Source: Paenibacillus sp. VTT E-133291 (GTDB lineage: Bacteria; Bacillota; Bacilli; Paenibacillales; Paenibacillaceae). From it: a stretch of DNA of 63,876 nt. The notes below the pieces were generated by a model that worked only from the letters and a program-made list of their open reading frames with translations, made no database searches and was not told the DNA's origin. The position numbers were made by a program, and so were the translations under genes. The stretch covers positions 1-63,876 of the forward strand of contig NZ_NFVA01000037.1 in assembly GCF_002264395.1 (NCBI RefSeq), written 5' to 3'. Positions 35,374 through 43,283 of this stretch are shown piece by piece; the stretch's first letter is position 1; every line of letters begins with the position of its first letter.

Positions 35374-36369
35374 CTACTTTGAAAAATAATTAAGGCCCAT
35401 AGCCCCGCGTACTTCAGACATCGTTTCTTGAGCGATGTCGCAGGCACGCTTTGTTCCGGATAATAAGATATCCTCAACAACCTTGGGTCTGGCAGCATAA
35501 TAGGAGCGCCGCTCACGCATTGGTTCAATTAGCTGGTCTAGAGCTGCCGTGATAAGCTGCTTACAGGCAGAACAGCTTATACTGCCACTTTCGCAGCTAT
35601 CGTGAATTTCTGGGGCGCCATGTGAACGAACAGCACGATGATAAGCATAAATGGGACAAATATCTGGATGCCCAGGATCATTTTTATGAACACGGGCTGG
35701 ATCGGTTATGGCTTTACGAATCTTGAAGGTGATCTCTTCTTTTGTAGAGTCCAGCTCGATAGCATTGCCTAGGCTTTTACTCATTTTAGCATTGCCGTCT
35801 GTGCCCACTAGTCTTGGCGTCCCGCTGATGAGCGCTCTGGGCTCCACAAGGATGGGGCTGTACAGTTCGTTGAATCTACGTACGATTTTGCGTGTCAACT
35901 CCAGATGGGGAAGCTGGTCTTCTCCTACAGGAATAATCGTCGCTTTACAAAAGGTTATATCCGCAGCCTGGCTAACTGGATAACCAAGAAAACCGTAGTA
36001 CAGTTCATCTAAGCTGGAATTTTTCGATTCGGCTTTAATCGTGGGATTATGCCTTAACGAATTCACAGTAACAAACATGGAGAATAGGACGGTCAGCTCA
36101 GCGATCTCAGGAACCATAGATTGAATAAATAGGGTTGCTTTATCTGGATTAATACCCGCTGATAAATAGTCCAGTGTGATTTCATTCAAGTTTTGAGCAA
36201 GGTGTTGAGGCCGATCAAAGTGAGTCGTTAGGGCTTGAATATCTGCTAGAAACACAAAAGTGTCATATTGCTCCTGTAGAGTTACTCGGTTCTGTAAGCT
36301 GCCGACGTAATGGCCAAGGTGCAGCTTTCCAGTCACTCGATCTCCAGTTAATACACGTTCTTTTATCAT
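35374..36369 (-). CDS. trpS: Tryptophanyl-tRNA synthetase
   Basis: Charges tRNA-Trp. The 331-residue class I synthetase has the HIGH-type motif KLHLGHYVGSL near residue 15 and KMSKSLGN near residue 200. It differs from the main Bacillus TrpS in having a Cys-rich C-terminal segment (CESGSISCSACKQLI), possibly a metal site as in some second-type TrpS enzymes. ATG 36369 follows AGGAGG at 36382-36377. Expression is probably controlled by the upstream T-box and by the Trp-rich leader ORF that overlaps its start. Confidence 0.93.
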   Translation of the reverse strand: MIKERVLTGDRVTGKLHLGHYVGSLQNRVTLQEQYDTFVFLADIQALTTHFDRPQHLAQNLNEITLDYLSAGINPDKATLFIQSMVPEIAELTVLFSMFVTVNSLRHNPTIKAESKNSSLDELYYGFLGYPVSQAADITFCKATIIPVGEDQLPHLELTRKIVRRFNELYSPILVEPRALISGTPRLVGTDGNAKMSKSLGNAIELDSTKEEITFKIRKAITDPARVHKNDPGHPDICPIYAYHRAVRSHGAPEIHDSCESGSISCSACKQLITAALDQLIEPMRERRSYYAARPKVVEDILLSGTKRACDIAQETMSEVRGAMGLNYFSK

Positions 36370-36433
36370 TTAAATTCCTCCTGTTTTGTCGCTTCTGATT
36401 AACATTGAATCGCCACCACCAGCCATCATCCAT
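36263..36433 (-). CDS. Putative Trp-sensing leader ORF upstream of and overlapping trpS
   Basis: A frame beginning ATG 36433 (MDDGWWWRFNVNQ) lies between the T-box terminator and trpS. Its ribosome site AAGGAGGTGAT (36448-36438) is complementary to the 16S rRNA tail over about 11 nt, with 8 nt between AAGGAGG and the ATG. Codons 5-7 are three consecutive TGG (36421-36413). The frame then runs through the trpS ribosome site and start in another frame and stops at 36263. As in B. subtilis rtpL, stalling at the Trp codons would leave the downstream ribosome site free, and uninterrupted translation would cover it. No product function is expected. Confidence 0.6.
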   Translation of the reverse strand: MDDGWWWRFNVNQKRQNRRNLNDKRTCINWRSSDWKAAPWPLRRQLTEPSNSTGAI

Positions 36434-36456
36434 GGCCATCACCTCCTTAAAATGAC

Positions 36457-36757
36457 AAAAAAACCTCATCCAATAAGGACGAAGTTGTCGTGGTACCACC
36501 TTAATTGATCGTGTTACCATACTTTTCGTTGGCTTTACGATCTTCTCTTACCTGTACGAAAGAGGGTTAAAGATAATCTCGGATACAGGTCCCTTGATAA
36601 CGGCGGGAACCCCGGCTTCTCCTACAGCATCCAAGCAAGATGGTTCGGAAGAGCAACTCTAAAGGCCATTCGATCAAGCGCTGGACACCGGTTCGCAGCA
36701 ACCACCGGCTCTCTGAAGTCCATGTTCGTTTGTCTACTTACCCTTTGTCAGCGTTGT
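36457..36757 (-). promoter_or_regulatory. T-box leader of trpS (Trp specifier)
   Basis: On the minus strand: AGAGAGCC with GGTTGCTGCGAACCGG (apical part of stem I), then GAATGGCCTTTAGAG with the specifier TGG at 36668-36666, and the T-box sequence AAGGTGGTACCACG at 36502-36489. A terminator CTTCGTCC / GGATGAGG with a seven-T run ends at 36457. Uncharged tRNA-Trp would stabilise the antiterminator. Confidence 0.93.
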
Positions 36758-36769
36758 TCATGATATTTG

Positions 36770-36957
36770 GGTAATTCTAATTCTGATGAGTGAGTTTGTC
36801 AATAGGTGGAAATTAGAGGGTGATATTCGAAGGAACCAGGTTTTATAATCTAGTAAAGGTATAACTTAAATGTTTATAATCATCAGGAATTAAGTCCAAT
36901 CTATCATTGCGGATTCACAATATACTAATCTATAACCTTGAAATGGAGTGATGAACA
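36770..36957. other. Divergent intergenic region between trpS leader and 36958 gene
   Basis: AT-rich spacer that must hold divergent promoters. An element CACAATATACTA near 36915-36926 is loosely like a sporulation -10, but it does not match sigma-E or sigma-K consensus well enough to annotate. Confidence 0.3.
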
Positions 36958-37383
36958 ATGGCGACAATTATAAGTTATGGGTCACAGGCAAAAATCCCGT
37001 TAGACCCGTTTACTACTGCTATAACGGTTGCAGGGATTCCTGGAGCTGGAGCGGGTCTAGCCACCACGCAAGTAAATATTAGTCCGGCTAATCCGGCCTC
37101 TTTCTCCAGCAGAGTCGAGTTAAATGGTAGTTTTAGTCTTACTGCACTTGCTGATAGCCAATTTCTTGTTTTAATCCGACGTGCTGGAGTCGATATTTAT
37201 AGCTCCTTTTTTCGTTTTACTACAACTACTGATATTCAATTAAATGTTCAGTGGGTTGATGGTCCTTATATTGGAATCCACAACTATGAACTGGTAATTC
37301 AGAATGATAGCGACTTGCCTATAAATATATTTGGACCCATATCATTTACAGCAACTGCTATTGGTGGAGATGGCGTAATATAA
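36958..37383 (+). CDS. Beta-sandwich protein, possibly exosporium type
   Basis: A 141-residue protein without signal peptide or Cys. It is Ala/Gly/Thr-rich at the start (TAITVAGIPGAGAGLATTQV), with beta-strand-like alternation afterwards (FSLTALADSQFLVLIRRAG, then IHNYELVIQNDSDLPINIF and ISFTATAIGG). This texture is like the BclA C-terminal or TNF-like domains that coat Bacillus spores, but I cannot name a family. GGAGTG precedes the ATG. Its own terminator follows, so it is a stand-alone gene. Confidence 0.55.
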   Translation: MATIISYGSQAKIPLDPFTTAITVAGIPGAGAGLATTQVNISPANPASFSSRVELNGSFSLTALADSQFLVLIRRAGVDIYSSFFRFTTTTDIQLNVQWVDGPYIGIHNYELVIQNDSDLPINIFGPISFTATAIGGDGVI

Positions 37384-37390
37384 TCCTCAA

Positions 37391-37419
37391 AAAACCCCAA
37401 CCATTATGGATGGGGTTTA
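37391..37419. terminator. Terminator between convergent genes
   Basis: The stem AAACCCCA / TGGGGTTT with inner CCAT/ATGG has T-rich sequence on both strands. Confidence 0.75.
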
Positions 37420-37446
37420 TTAAGAGTGAACTTAAGGTTCCACTAA

Positions 37447-37836
37447 TTATTTATTTAAAATGTTGTCCTCCAGAACAGCATATTTATCGCCATACTGCTT
37501 AATGATATGTTGTTCTCCCCAATTACAGAGAGAAGTCAAAATATCGCTTAAACTATCCCCATACTCGCTAAGCTCATATTCCACTTTTGGCGGAACCTGA
37601 TTGTATACGATTCGGTTGATGATTCCATCAGCCTCTAACTCTCGAAGCTGCTGTGTCAACATTTTTTGAGTAATGCCTGGCATCAATTGTTTCAATTCTG
37701 ATGTGCGTTTTTTGCCATGCGTTAAATGACAAAGAATTACGCATTTCCATTTTCCTCCGATGACTTCGAGTGTGGCTTCAACAGAAATATTATATTTTTT
37801 CTTGACGGTTGATGATGTTGTTGGTGTTGTTGTCAT
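37447..37836 (-). CDS. HxlR-family winged-helix regulator
   Basis: A 129-residue dimeric regulator of the HxlR/YodB group. The diagnostic core VEATLEVIGGKWKCVILCHL is followed by the recognition region LKQLMPGITQKMLTQQLREL and the wing VPPKVEYELSEYG. Several members sense electrophiles or oxidants through a Cys; here Cys residues occur in KCVILCHL and LCNWGEQ. ATG 37836 follows GGAGG. The palindromes immediately upstream are probably its operator, suggesting autoregulation; no target gene lies adjacent on the other side. Confidence 0.85.
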   Translation of the reverse strand: MTTTPTTSSTVKKKYNISVEATLEVIGGKWKCVILCHLTHGKKRTSELKQLMPGITQKMLTQQLRELEADGIINRIVYNQVPPKVEYELSEYGDSLSDILTSLCNWGEQHIIKQYGDKYAVLEDNILNK

Positions 37837-37854
37837 GATAGCCTCCAATGTATG

Positions 37855-37892
37855 GGCACTTTTTAGTGCCTATGGTACTTTTAAGTGCGTAC
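37855..37892. promoter_or_regulatory. Probable HxlR operator (two palindromes)
   Basis: GGCACT-TTTT-AGTGCC (37855-37870) is a perfect inverted repeat. GTACTT-TT-AAGTGC (37875-37888) is a near copy, followed by GTAC. The paired sites lie 20-55 bp upstream of the HxlR start, as in autoregulated members of the family. Confidence 0.6.
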
Positions 37893-37996
37893 TATTGATT
37901 ATGTCCAATTTTATCTATCATAACATTTATCGTTCATTTTTTATAGAATGTTATAATTTTATGGTGCTCAGCCCAAAACAAGTTAATACAAATAAA

Positions 37997-38020
37997 AACC
38001 GTTTCTATTCCCTCTCCGTC
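37997..38020 (+). promoter_or_regulatory. ECF-type promoter of the sigma operon
   Basis: AACC at 37997-38000, 16 bp, CGTC at 38017-38020. This is the -35/-10 pattern of many Bacillus ECF sigma factors (for example SigW/SigX), consistent with self-activation of the gene starting at 38068. Confidence 0.5.
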
Positions 38021-38067
38021 TTAATCTATGAGAGGTTTAGGAGAGGGGGCTAAGGAAGGAAATGACG

Positions 38068-38598
38068 ATGACTAATGCAGAAATGAAGAAGGTAACGATT
38101 CTTGATGCTCGGAGCGAGACGGATTTCTACGATTCCATATTAGTACATAGAGAACAACTATACAGTATTGCCTATAGCTACTTGCGTAACCGGAATGATG
38201 CGCTTGAAGCGATGCAGGAAATGACTTGCCGGGCTTGGATCAAAAGAAAAACATTAAAGGATCCCAAAGCGTTCAAATCATGGATCATTCGGATCCTGAT
38301 TTATGTCTGTATAGATGAACAAAGACGCAGAAAACGTTCCATGCCACTTGTAGACGAGAGAATCGGTGAGCGGGTTACGCACATTGGCCATCATCGGATG
38401 GAAATGTTGTGGGCACTCGAACAGGTTAAGCCCAAGTATCGCCATGTGCTGCTGCTTAAATACTACAACGATATGACCTTAAGCGAAATCGCTAACATTC
38501 TGGATAAACCTGAAGGAACGGTCAAGACATGGCAGCATAAAGGACTCAAGCAGTTAAGAATGATCATTAAGAATCGGGGTGATTGGAACCATGAGTAG
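38068..38598 (+). CDS. ECF RNA polymerase sigma factor
   Basis: A 176-residue group IV sigma factor. Region 2 includes LYSIAYSYLRNRNDALEAMQ and FKSWIIRILIYVCIDEQRR, and region 4 includes YRHVLLLKYYNDMTLSEIAN then PEGTVKTWQHKGLKQLR. The closest resemblance is to SigV-like factors. ATG 38068 has better spacing to AAGGAAGG than ATG 38062. Its stop overlaps the next gene's start by 8 bp, so the pair is translationally coupled. Confidence 0.9.
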   Translation: MTNAEMKKVTILDARSETDFYDSILVHREQLYSIAYSYLRNRNDALEAMQEMTCRAWIKRKTLKDPKAFKSWIIRILIYVCIDEQRRRKRSMPLVDERIGERVTHIGHHRMEMLWALEQVKPKYRHVLLLKYYNDMTLSEIANILDKPEGTVKTWQHKGLKQLRMIIKNRGDWNHE

Positions 38599-39709
38599 TC
38601 AGGAGGAGCTTGCCATGTTAATCGATGCTGAACGAATCCCACAGGAGCAAAAACAAGAGAGTGCAGCCGCACAAATCTATGCCATTCAAGCAGGACTCGA
38701 ACTAGGTAAAAAGCGCGGAAAAAAGCTGGTATTCGCTAGAAGCGCAATGACTGTGCTGACTGCTGTGGTGATGATAGCGGGTTTGCTGTTCTTCAATCCA
38801 ACCCAGTTGCTACCGCAAGGTACTTCTAGTGTTGAAACGGTGGATTGGGGTGTACTGGAGCCTTTTAAAAAGTTGGCTGAATCTGATGTGGATGCCCTTA
38901 CGTTAGAATCTGCTATTCGAAACGATTATGTGCAAATCGTGAATAAGAGTGCTGAGAAAAACGGATATAAAATCACTCTAAATGCTGTAATCGCTGATGA
39001 AAATAAAATTATACTGCTATATACAGGGACTACAAGTGGTGGTCAGGAAATTTACAATGTGAATAGTGTATGGCTGACAGATGCTGTGACGGGACAGAGT
39101 GTAGTGGATAAAAATGGGAGTAGAGGTGGGATGGGTTTACATGCTGTGGATAGTATTTATACATGGCTCGGAAAAACTATCTATCCACTAGATAAGAATA
39201 AAGCATTTCCAAAAGAGTTGGTGGCGAATTTTCAGATTGCATCAGTGGACCCAGGAATGCTAGCAAAACCAAAAACGGGAACGGACCTAGCTGACATGCG
39301 CTATTCTGATCGTTTAAAGGTGAGCTTCGCTATTGATTCGAAATTTTGGGAGCAGAAGACCGAGACAGTAGTTCTAAATCAGCCTTTTATGATTGACGGG
39401 CATGTAGTGAATCTTGCACAGGTGGAGCTATCTCCTTTAAGTATAGTAGTTGAATTTACGTTAAGCGAGGCATTAAAAACCGATTGGGAGATCAGGAATG
39501 AAATTTTTGGAGAGACGCCTAGTGAGTTGACATCACGGATTGGGAAACACGAAATGAAAAATAATTCGATTGGCGGTAGTGGCAGTGAGGATGGCTTTAT
39601 AAGTTACTTCAGCAGTAATGTTTTGGATCACCCGAAATCCTTGCGTTTGAAGCTTGATGCGGGGCCTGATCGCGAGAAAGAAGAGTATATTGATATTCTG
39701 AGAAAATAA
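38591..39709 (+). CDS. DUF4179 membrane protein, probable anti-sigma factor
   Basis: A 372-residue protein with a short cytoplasmic N-terminus (about 45 residues, helical), one transmembrane helix (AMTVLTAVVMIAGLLFF) and a large extracytoplasmic DUF4179 region (VDWGVLEPFKKLAESD, then DYVQIVNKSAEKNGYKITL). It is coupled to the ECF sigma gene. Its position and topology argue for an anti-sigma factor that responds to an envelope signal; no release protease site can be read from sequence. Confidence 0.78.
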   Translation: MSSQEELAMLIDAERIPQEQKQESAAAQIYAIQAGLELGKKRGKKLVFARSAMTVLTAVVMIAGLLFFNPTQLLPQGTSSVETVDWGVLEPFKKLAESDVDALTLESAIRNDYVQIVNKSAEKNGYKITLNAVIADENKIILLYTGTTSGGQEIYNVNSVWLTDAVTGQSVVDKNGSRGGMGLHAVDSIYTWLGKTIYPLDKNKAFPKELVANFQIASVDPGMLAKPKTGTDLADMRYSDRLKVSFAIDSKFWEQKTETVVLNQPFMIDGHVVNLAQVELSPLSIVVEFTLSEALKTDWEIRNEIFGETPSELTSRIGKHEMKNNSIGGSGSEDGFISYFSSNVLDHPKSLRLKLDAGPDREKEEYIDILRK

Positions 39710-39755
39710 GCAACAAGTGATGAGAGTGAGAATGTGCTGGAATTCGTAATGCAGA

Positions 39756-39785
39756 AAAAGGTTCGCTGACAGCGACCTTTTTTTG
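39756..39785 (+). terminator. Rho-independent terminator
   Basis: The stem AAAGGTTCGCT / AGCGACCTTT (one bulge) with a GAC loop is followed by seven T residues. Confidence 0.8.
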
Positions 39786-39896
39786 TTTTCTAGAAGATTA
39801 AATATGATTATAAAGTCCTTTTTTAAAATAGTGCTATAATAGCTCTTTGAGTGTTCTGAGCTGTATTTTGATCTATATGAACTAGGGGTGATAGAT

Positions 39897-41468
39897 TTGA
39901 GCGTAATCCGTATGGAGAACGTAACTAAGAAATATGAGAATACTTTGATTTTTCGAGATATATATTTTCGAGTGAGCAAGGGTGAACGAATTGGGTTAAT
40001 CGGACGAAATGGTGCGGGGAAGTCTACTGTTTTTAAACTGATGATGGGAAAAGAGGAGCCAACAGCAGGGAAAGTAGAGTTAGATCCCAATGTGAAGATC
40101 AGTTATTTCTCTCAATTCTCGGAGCTTTCCGGGTCCTTGTCTGTACAGCAAGAGTTAGAATTGTGCTTCGAGCAGGTAGCGCTCATCGAACAGGAGCTTA
40201 ACCAAATCGGGGAACAGCTTGGGCAAGTGACGGATGATGACCAGATGAATACACTTTTAGAGCGGCAAGCGGCGCTTTTTGAACAAATGGATCATTTGGA
40301 TGGCTGGAATGTATCTGTAGAAATCAACACTGTTCTGACGAAGTTGGGCTTCAATGAAAAATCACGGCATCAACCTGTAGATGAGTTATCGGGAGGCTGG
40401 AGGAACCGTGCAGCACTGGCTAAAGTCTTAATTGAAATGCCCGATGTCGTATTGCTCGATGAGCCTACTAACTTTTTGGATATCGAAGGGATCGTATGGC
40501 TGGAGCAGTGGCTGCACCGTTTTAATGGGGCGATGATTCTCGTCTCCCATGACCGGCAATTTATTGACAGAGTAGTCACGCGGACGATAGAAATCGAGAA
40601 TTATCATTTTCAGGAATATGAAGGCAATTACACCGACTATGTTCGTAAAAAGAAGATGCGCAAAAAGGTGCTTGATCGTCAATTCGAGTGGGAAGAAGAG
40701 CTGCTCCTTATGGAGTCGGAGGCCATTGAAACTCGCGGGACCAAAAAGTCCTCTAAGGATCGTTTATCACGTAAGCTGACCGATATGAAAAAACGCGTGG
40801 AGCCTCATCCAGTGAACGTGCTGATCACCGATATCTATAGTAATTTACGGTTTCCGGACAAGCTTGGTGAAGTGAAGGGAATTGGACAAAGCTATGATGG
40901 TCGGACGATATTCCAGAACATTAGCTTTGATATTCAAAAGGAAGATCGGATAGCTATTGTGGGGCCTAACGGAAGCGGGAAGTCGACACTTATTAAGGTA
41001 TTGACTGGGCAAGAAGAGCCTGAAACGGGTGAAGTGACATGGGAACGCGGAGTTAGCTATGCTTATTTCAATCGCATGTGGGATGAACTGGATGTTAAGG
41101 ATACTGTCAGTCATGCCGTCAATGTGTATGGGCTGGGACTTGACGCTCCGCGGAAAAAAGTGAACAAATTCTTATCGATGCTGCAATTCTCAGAAATGGA
41201 TCTGAGCAAAACGATCGGCAGTCTGTCAGGTGGACAGCAGGCCAGAGTAGCGTTAGCGAAATGCCTTCTCTCTGGCGCGGCTGTCATTATTTTGGATGAA
41301 CCAACCAATCATTTGGATTTGACGAGTATTCAGGTGATGGAGCAGGCACTCATTCATTTCCCGGGGGCCGTAGTTACCGTCAGTCATGACCGCTTCTTCA
41401 TCGATAAAATAGCAACGAAAATGCTTACCTTCGATCCTGAAGCAGGAATCACTGAGCAGAATGTTTAG
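39897..41468 (+). CDS. ABC-F family ATPase
   Basis: A 523-residue soluble protein with two ABC domains and no membrane segment. Domain 1 has Walker A GRNGAGKST, signature ELSGGWRNRAAL and Walker B VVLLDEPTNFLD. Domain 2 has GPNGSGKST, LSGGQQARVALA and IILDEPTNHLD. The charged interdomain linker (KKMRKKVLDRQFEWEEELLL onward) would reach the peptidyl-transferase centre. ABC-F proteins act on ribosomes in translation or antibiotic resistance; which applies here is unclear. The start is TTG 39897 after AGGGGTG. Confidence 0.88.
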   Translation: MSVIRMENVTKKYENTLIFRDIYFRVSKGERIGLIGRNGAGKSTVFKLMMGKEEPTAGKVELDPNVKISYFSQFSELSGSLSVQQELELCFEQVALIEQELNQIGEQLGQVTDDDQMNTLLERQAALFEQMDHLDGWNVSVEINTVLTKLGFNEKSRHQPVDELSGGWRNRAALAKVLIEMPDVVLLDEPTNFLDIEGIVWLEQWLHRFNGAMILVSHDRQFIDRVVTRTIEIENYHFQEYEGNYTDYVRKKKMRKKVLDRQFEWEEELLLMESEAIETRGTKKSSKDRLSRKLTDMKKRVEPHPVNVLITDIYSNLRFPDKLGEVKGIGQSYDGRTIFQNISFDIQKEDRIAIVGPNGSGKSTLIKVLTGQEEPETGEVTWERGVSYAYFNRMWDELDVKDTVSHAVNVYGLGLDAPRKKVNKFLSMLQFSEMDLSKTIGSLSGGQQARVALAKCLLSGAAVIILDEPTNHLDLTSIQVMEQALIHFPGAVVTVSHDRFFIDKIATKMLTFDPEAGITEQNV

Positions 41469-41470
41469 GA

Positions 41471-43276
41471 TTATGCTGGGAGCCGGAGGACCACCGTCGT
41501 TCCTTTTCCTACTTGACTGGTGATTTCAATTCCGTACTGTTCACCAAAATGAAATTGAATACGATCATGAACATTTTTTATACCAATATGATCTTCATCT
41601 AGGGTGTCTGATGGTTGAGAGAGACGAAGACGTAACTGTTTAAGTTTCTCTTCATCGATACCAATTCCGTTATCTTTAACGATAATTAGCATGTCATCCC
41701 CCGAAATCATCGTGGAGACTTCAAGGAGACCCGGTTCACTTCGACACTCCAGTCCATGGACGATAGCATTCTCAACGATGGGTTGAAGGGAAAAATGCAT
41801 GACTTTAATGATTTCGGTATTAGGTTCTAGCTGTTCAATATATTGAATTTTGTCCCCGAAACGTAATTGCTGGATCTTTACATACAACCGGACGTGCTCA
41901 AGTTCTTCTCGCAAGGTTACGGTTATCTTTCCGGTCTGGATATGAATCCGAAACAATCTACCTACAATCCCCACCATTTCGCCAATCTCTCTTTGCCCAT
42001 TAATGATGGCTTTCATTTGAATAGATTCAAGTACATTCGCAAGGAAGTGTGGATTGATTTGGCTTTTAAGGGCGCCATATTGAGCTACTTTTTGCTGTGC
42101 TTTGGCCATAGAAGATCGCTCGATATAATTTTGCAGGTCTTTCACCATTTTACGGATTCCATTGTATAGAACACCAAACTCATCTTGACGATTACTATAC
42201 AAATCCACATCAAAGTTCCCCATCCCCACCAGCTTGACCTTTCGGCTTAAGAGAATAATGGGCTTAGTGACACGCTCCGATAGGATATACATGAATAAGA
42301 TCGCAGTGACAAGCGACAAGAGCGCTAAGGTTAAAATGATTTTTCCGAGAAAAGTAGCTTGCTTAGTCATTTCTTTTTCATCAATATACTGAATGACCTT
42401 CCAGTTGGAATAGGGAGAAGTAACAAAGTTAATGTACGAGTCCTTATCGTCAAAAGTACCATAAAAGCTCCCCGTATCATTGCTCATAAAAGTATTAAGC
42501 GTCTGAGGTTCTATAGGGATGGGCTGTATGGGTGACGTCTCCATGATATCAGAGCTGTAAACACTACCGCCCTTATCGTCTAAAATAATGAATTTTCGTT
42601 TACTATTCTCCGAGAGCTTTAAGATTTCCCGTAATGAATCCAAACGGATATCGATTAACATGACGCCTATGGGCTGTTTGCTTCCTTTTTTATTGATCAC
42701 CCGGGCGATAGAAATGACGGATTGTTTGGAATTGGTGCGATAGAAGGGGACATGGCTGCCAAACAGGATCACCCCGCCTTTTTTCTGCTGGGTCTGTAAA
42801 TACCAATCCTCATGCGTATAATCCTTCACATCATAATCCGCACGGTTGAAATTGGCAGAGTAGAATACACGCGATCCTGCAAAAATCTGCACACTATCCA
42901 CATTTTTAATTGTCATCTCAATCCCGCTGATGAAATGCTCAATCGTGTTTCCATACTGAATATTCAGATCATTTCCGACGTCGTCTTTATGGATCGTCCA
43001 ATGCTCAAGTGCGGTTTGGAGCTGGCTATCTACCTGTGCGTTCAGTGTCCCTTTATCAATGCTTTGAAGATATTGGTCAATATTAAATGATAGGTTATTA
43101 AGGATCAGATTAGAGCTGCTCTGATATTCATTTTTGACGGCTTGGTTTGAAAAGATATAAATGATTGCGGATATGATCAGGAGTGGAATGGTAATGGTCA
43201 GGATCATCAGCATGAAAATTTGACGATTGACATGTCGCATCCGGTATCGTCGCTTGGGTTGCTCAATCTGCATCAT
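41471..43276 (-). CDS. Sensor histidine kinase, YesM family
   Basis: A 601-residue membrane kinase. TM1 is near residues 18-40 (MLMILTITIPLLIISAIIY), an extracellular dCache-like sensor follows, TM2 is near 300-325, then HAMP and the His_kinase domain with the phospho-acceptor His in QINPHFLANVLESIQ. The catalytic domain has VENAIVHGLE and GIGIDEEKL. In the usual FLYNTL motif Tyr-Asn is replaced by Ala-Asn. It pairs with the response regulator 7 bp upstream and probably senses the sugar imported by the divergent operon. Confidence 0.88.
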   Translation of the reverse strand: MMQIEQPKRRYRMRHVNRQIFMLMILTITIPLLIISAIIYIFSNQAVKNEYQSSSNLILNNLSFNIDQYLQSIDKGTLNAQVDSQLQTALEHWTIHKDDVGNDLNIQYGNTIEHFISGIEMTIKNVDSVQIFAGSRVFYSANFNRADYDVKDYTHEDWYLQTQQKKGGVILFGSHVPFYRTNSKQSVISIARVINKKGSKQPIGVMLIDIRLDSLREILKLSENSKRKFIILDDKGGSVYSSDIMETSPIQPIPIEPQTLNTFMSNDTGSFYGTFDDKDSYINFVTSPYSNWKVIQYIDEKEMTKQATFLGKIILTLALLSLVTAILFMYILSERVTKPIILLSRKVKLVGMGNFDVDLYSNRQDEFGVLYNGIRKMVKDLQNYIERSSMAKAQQKVAQYGALKSQINPHFLANVLESIQMKAIINGQREIGEMVGIVGRLFRIHIQTGKITVTLREELEHVRLYVKIQQLRFGDKIQYIEQLEPNTEIIKVMHFSLQPIVENAIVHGLECRSEPGLLEVSTMISGDDMLIIVKDNGIGIDEEKLKQLRLRLSQPSDTLDEDHIGIKNVHDRIQFHFGEQYGIEITSQVGKGTTVVLRLPA

Positions 43277-43283
43277 TTGGTCA

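Noticed and set aside
36434..36520. Upstream part of the leader frame of trpS
   Set aside because: The frame opens within the T-box terminator; only the part from ATG 36433 has a ribosome site, so the earlier codons are not included.
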